DNA of 6,279 nt from JBGTKH01 sp041744735 (lineage in GTDB: Bacteria > Planctomycetota > Planctomycetia > Pirellulales > Pirellulaceae), in contig JBGTKH010000005.1 in assembly GCA_041744735.1 (NCBI GenBank), positions 1-6,279 of the forward strand. The letters run 5' to 3'. Below are positions 5,870 through 6,279 of this stretch, piece by piece. Made by a program: the position numbers and the translations under genes. Below the pieces are notes generated by a model. That model saw only the letters and a program-made list of their open reading frames with translations. It was not told the DNA's origin and made no database searches. The first letter of the stretch is position 1. The number at the start of each line of letters is the position of its first letter.

Positions 5870-6121
5870 TTATTGCTGCCACCAACTGTCGCGGAGCCAG
5901 CGGCTGCGGACGGGTTCGGCGAGGGGCTTTTGGAATTCCATCGGGCGGCCGCCGTCGACCGTGGGGCCGGCGTCGTTGTCGGGGTAGGGATCGTGCAGCG
6001 TGGCTTTGTATTGCTGGTGCTGCTGCGTGCCGGGATTCAGCACGCGCGGTCTGGCCAATCCGCATCCAACCACTGCGGTCAGCAGTAGAACGGCCGAGAG
6101 CAGTTGAACGTGCTTGCGCAT
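5870..6121 (-). CDS. Small planctomycete-type lipoprotein of unknown function
   Basis: The 83-residue product begins M-R-K-H, has a hydrophobic core (residues 5-18) and ends its signal with V-V-G-C, a good lipobox with Cys20 as the lipidated residue. The mature part has G-L-A-R-P-R-V-L-N-P-G right after the Cys, then the block D-P-Y-P-D-N-D-A-G-P-T-V-D-G-G-R-P (44-60) and E-F-Q-K-P (62-66), with a Trp-rich tail (R-W-L-R-D-S-W-W-Q-Q). I recognise the D-P-Y-P ... G-G-R-P pattern from short secreted or membrane proteins of Planctomycetes; their function is not known to me. CAGGAG eight bases before the ATG and a consensus -10 box upstream support a real, well-expressed gene. A 160-residue frame covering 5682-6164 on the same strand is a shadow lacking these marks. 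Confidence 0.85.
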   Translation of the reverse strand: MRKHVQLLSAVLLLTAVVGCGLARPRVLNPGTQQHQQYKATLHDPYPDNDAGPTVDGGRPMEFQKPLAEPVRSRWLRDSWWQQ

Positions 6122-6129
6122 GGCGATGG

Positions 6130-6135
6130 CTCCTG
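6130..6135 (-). promoter_or_regulatory. Strong ribosome binding site of the lipoprotein gene
   Basis: CAGGAG on the minus strand lies eight bases before the ATG at 6121. It fixes that start even though the frame is open further upstream to the window edge with no start codon. Confidence 0.75.
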
Positions 6136-6163
6136 AATAGGGTCGGGCGGAAAGTGGCGGGCA

Positions 6164-6192
6164 ATTATACGGGCGCGGGGCAAGCGGCTGAA
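6164..6192 (-). promoter_or_regulatory. Sigma-70-like promoter of the lipoprotein gene
   Basis: On the minus strand a perfect TATAAT (6164-6169) is preceded at exactly 17 bases by TTCAGC (6187-6192, 3/6 match). Transcription would start near 6157 and give a leader of about 35 bases that includes the ribosome site. The perfect -10 box stands out in a GC-rich spacer and is the best promoter in the window. Confidence 0.5.
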
Positions 6193-6234
6193 GGGGAAAT
6201 TCCGCTGCGGCGCAAACGGGGTCGGGAGTCTTTT

Positions 6235-6279
6235 TCAGTTTTGGCGGAGTTGGCTCAGTCGGATCAACACGCGGTCGTC
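6235..6279 (-). CDS. Possible 3' end of an unidentified gene entering from the right
   Basis: Reading in from the right edge on the minus strand, one frame gives 14 codons, D-D-R-V-L-I-R-L-S-Q-L-R-Q-N, then TGA at 6235-6237. The next downstream frame on the same strand starts at the lipoprotein promoter, which suits a gene end here. Fourteen codons are too few to identify or confirm a protein. The sequence just after the stop, complementary to GGGGTCGGGAGTCTTTTT, resembles a recurrent spacer motif and does not form a clear terminator. Confidence 0.25.
   Translation of the reverse strand, partial: DDRVLIRLSQLRQN

Noticed and set aside
5682..6164. 160-residue minus-strand frame over the lipoprotein gene
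   Set aside because: Low-complexity Arg/Ser/Pro composition and no ribosome site, and it runs through the inverted-repeat element; the overlapping lipoprotein has a lipobox, ribosome site and promoter.
1..6279. tRNA, rRNA, riboswitch or transposase genes
   Set aside because: No cloverleaf, rRNA-like sequence, recognisable aptamer or transposase motif was seen on either strand by eye; a covariance search was not possible.

Overview
The window looks like a stretch of planctomycete chromosome, probably of the Pirellulales type. The strongest pointer is the short lipoprotein gene near the right end (minus strand, 5870-6121). Its mature part carries a D-P-Y-P-x-N-D-x-G-P ... G-G-R-P block that I associate with small secreted or membrane proteins of Planctomycetes. 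High-GC coding sequence, short genes on both strands, heptanucleotide spacer repeats and purine/pyrimidine inverted repeats fit the same picture. This taxonomic call is from memory of sequence style, not from a search.

Layout, left to right. A cupin-domain protein enters from the left edge (plus, 1-303, 5' end missing). It converges on a bile acid:sodium symporter (BASS/SBF) family transporter (minus, 422-1426). That gene is divergent from a major facilitator superfamily transporter of the anion:cation symporter type (plus, 1620-3098), with 193 bp between the two start codons. The MFS gene converges, with a 47 bp gap, on an exported calcineurin-like metallophosphoesterase (minus, 3146-4186).

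From 4187 to 4930 there is no intact gene. The stretch holds a candidate promoter, a small hairpin, the wreck of an HSP90-like/GHKL ATPase gene with two in-frame stops, a 5 x 7 bp heptad repeat, and a 34-codon fragment that resembles a protein C-terminus. Then comes a compact two-gene module on the minus strand: a minimal nucleotidyltransferase (5382-5669) overlapping a HEPN-domain protein with a perfect R-x4-H-x-Y motif (4931-5413). This is an MNT-HEPN (MntA/HepT-type) toxin-antitoxin pair. Upstream lies a 200 bp spacer with two interleaved inverted repeats, then the lipoprotein gene with a good ribosome binding site and a consensus -10 box. The last 45 bases may be the 3' end of another minus-strand gene.

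How the genes work together: the two divergent transporters may share regulation and handle related organic anions, but the sequence does not identify the substrate. The MNT-HEPN pair is a self-contained module next to gene debris, as expected for accessory DNA. The cupin, phosphoesterase and lipoprotein look like independent single genes. I found no clearly new multi-gene system. The observations most worth following are the interleaved inverted-repeat element, the decayed GHKL gene and the MNT-HEPN pair.
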